Origin: an uncultured Caulobacterales bacterium
GTDB taxonomy: Bacteria; Pseudomonadota; Alphaproteobacteria; Caulobacterales; Caulobacteraceae
Reading direction: 5' to 3'
Length of the DNA: 53,250 nucleotides
NCBI GenBank assembly: GCA_903858185.1
Contig: CAIOHT010000156.1
Location: 1 to 53,250 of the forward strand
The notes under the pieces are model-generated. The model made no database searches, was not told the DNA's origin, and saw only the letters and a program-made list of their open reading frames with translations. The position numbers and the translations under genes are program-made. Below are positions 52,002 to 53,250 of this stretch, piece by piece. Position 1 is the stretch's first letter. The number at the start of each line of letters is the position of its first letter.

Positions 52002-53250
52002 GCCGCGATCCGCTCAGTGGTGCTGATGCTGGCGAGCTCGCCAGCCAGGGACGACAGCCCGTCATTGCGCAGGCGGATCGCCACCTCGTCCTGATGGATG
52101 TCGACCCGATCGACCAGCAGCTGGATCACGCGGGCCTGTTCGCCGGGGAACAGTTCCTCCCAGAGAGGATCAAGCTGGACCAGGGCCTCGCGCATCTCGT
52201 GCTCGGTCAGGTCGTCATCGTGGCGATGACCCTCGCGCCATGCCGCGACGATCACCTCCGGCGCGCGCAGCATGTGACGCACCTGCTCGATCACCGCCGC
52301 CTCGATCTCGCCGGCGGGGACGCGGGCGATCGCGCTGGAACCAGCCCCGTGGTTGATGACAGTCTGGCTGACGTAATAGCGATAGAGCCGCCCGGACTTG
52401 CGGGTGTGGGCCGGAGACATGGCCCGGCCGTCGGGACCAAACACCAGACCCTTGAGCAGCGCCGGCGTCGTGCGGCGGCTGTTTTTCGCTCGGGTGCGGG
52501 GACTGATCGCGATGATCGAGTGGACCTTGCCCCAGAGCGCCTCGTCGATGATCGCCTTGTGTTCACCCGGGTAGCTGGTCCCTTTGTGGACGGCCTCGCC
52601 CCGGTAGACCCGGTTGCGGAACAGCTTGTAGATCTGGCCCTTGTCGATCGGCCTTCCGCTCTTGCTGCAGAGCCCCTGGGCGGTGGCGTCGCGCACCAGC
52701 TCGACGACTGAGCCCAGCTGGGCGAACCGCTCGAACAGACCGCGCACCATGGTCGCCTCGGCTGGGTTGATGACCAGCTTGCGGTCTTTGACGTCGTAAC
52801 CCATCGGGGTGTGACCGCCCATCCAGATGCCCCTGCGACGGGATGCGGCGATCTTGTCGCGGATGCGCTCGCCGGTGACCTCGCGCTCGAACTGGGCGAA
52901 CGACAGCAGGATGTTGAGCGTCAGCCGGCCCATCGAGGTGGTGGTGTTGAACGACTGGGTGATGGAGACGAACGTCACGTTCTGCCGATCGAACACCTCG
53001 ACCAGCCGCGAGAAGTCCATCAGGGATCGCGACAGGCGGTCGATCTTGTAGACCACCACCACATCGATGAGCCCGGCCTCGATATCGGCCAGCAGCCGCT
53101 TCAGCGCCGGCCGCTCGAGCGTGCCGCCGGAGAACCCGCCGTCGTCGTAGTCGTCGGGGACCAGCACCCAGCCTTCCTGACGCTGGCTGGCCACATAGGC
53201 CTCGCAAGACTCCCTCTGGGCGTCCAGGCTGTTGAACTCCATATCCAGCC
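51998..53250 (-). CDS. Large serine recombinase (5' end outside the window)
   Basis: At least 416 residues. The frame is open to the window edge, where it reads LDMEFNSLDAQRESCEAYVA, the segment following the catalytic serine motif in this family, so the N-terminal serine itself lies just outside. Visible are VVVVYKIDRLSRSLMDFSRL, FVSITQSFNTTTSMGRL, the recombinase domain (GGHTPMGYDVKDRKLVINPA) and a zinc-ribbon-like part (LLKGLVFGPDGRAMSP). It probably mobilises an island whose attachment sites lie nearby or outside the window. Confidence 0.88.
   Translation of the reverse strand, partial: LDMEFNSLDAQRESCEAYVASQRQEGWVLVPDDYDDGGFSGGTLERPALKRLLADIEAGLIDVVVVYKIDRLSRSLMDFSRLVEVFDRQNVTFVSITQSFNTTTSMGRLTLNILLSFAQFEREVTGERIRDKIAASRRRGIWMGGHTPMGYDVKDRKLVINPAEATMVRGLFERFAQLGSVVELVRDATAQGLCSKSGRPIDKGQIYKLFRNRVYRGEAVHKGTSYPGEHKAIIDEALWGKVHSIIAISPRTRAKNSRRTTPALLKGLVFGPDGRAMSPAHTRKSGRLYRYYVSQTVINHGAGSSAIARVPAGEIEAAVIEQVRHMLRAPEVIVAAWREGHRHDDDLTEHEMREALVQLDPLWEELFPGEQARVIQLLVDRVDIHQDEVAIRLRNDGLSSLAGELASISTTERIAA

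Overview
This is a GC-rich alphaproteobacterial chromosome segment, most like Caulobacterales or Sphingomonadales judging from codon usage, a colicin-I-type TonB-dependent receptor, spinster-like MFS carriers, DUF2779 and the alphaproteobacterial style of the insertion sequences. It is an accessory catabolic region rich in CoA-ester chemistry, with an unusually high load of mobile elements and broken genes. No rRNA, tRNA or CRISPR array was seen.

Region by region. 1-3.5 kb: the start of a DUF35 OB-fold protein and an ADP-forming acyl-CoA synthetase whose N-terminus has been deleted and joined to the C-terminal half of a divergent LysR gene, which is itself split by an IS630 element. 3.5-11.5 kb: a LysR-controlled CoA operon (acyl-CoA dehydrogenase divergent from LysR, then CitE-like lyase, MaoC hydratase, PaaG-like enoyl-CoA hydratase/isomerase, SDR, a possible MerR remnant, CaiB CoA-transferase). 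The lyase, hydratase and transferase suggest a C5 branched dicarboxylate route (itaconate, mesaconate or citramalate type). It ends in a bioB-like pseudogene. 11.7-13.0 kb: a secreted PHP-family gene and an SDR gene, both carrying a nonsense codon and fused tail to tail. 13.1-20.0 kb, minus strand: M20 N-carbamoyl-amino-acid-type hydrolase, double-hotdog thioesterase, MFS carrier, TonB receptor and an amidinotransferase-fold enzyme, a possible uptake and processing operon. 20.2-28.3 kb: IS481 remnant, acyl-CoA ligase, two two-subunit acyl-CoA dehydrogenases, LysR and enoyl-CoA hydratase. 28.7-32 kb: an MFS fragment and two MFS carriers. 32-38 kb: aldehyde dehydrogenase, a 42-residue membrane protein, an XRE-cupin (PuuR-like) regulator, a dimethylformamidase-like pseudogene and a class III aminotransferase, an amine/amide module. 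38.2-40 kb: thiolase and a broken nitronate monooxygenase. 40-47.5 kb: an IS110/IS1111 element beside a damaged IS6 copy, a third acyl-CoA dehydrogenase pair with a two-hotdog dehydratase, esterase and DUF2779 remnants, and a second IS6 copy. 47.5-53.25 kb: IS3 remnant, three exported hydrolases, and a large serine recombinase with a small partner gene.

Taken together the three two-subunit acyl-CoA dehydrogenases, the acyl-CoA ligase, the hydratases, thiolase, DUF35 protein and TonB receptor resemble the equipment used for beta-oxidation of bulky side chains such as those of steroids or terpenoids. The substrate is an inference. At least fourteen decayed genes or element remnants show that the island is being rearranged and eroded. 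The most distinctive points are the two fusion junctions joining pairs of truncated genes, the IS1111-type element with room for a guide (bridge/seek) RNA, the BioB homologue lacking its first cluster cysteine, and the TonB receptor/amidinotransferase pairing.
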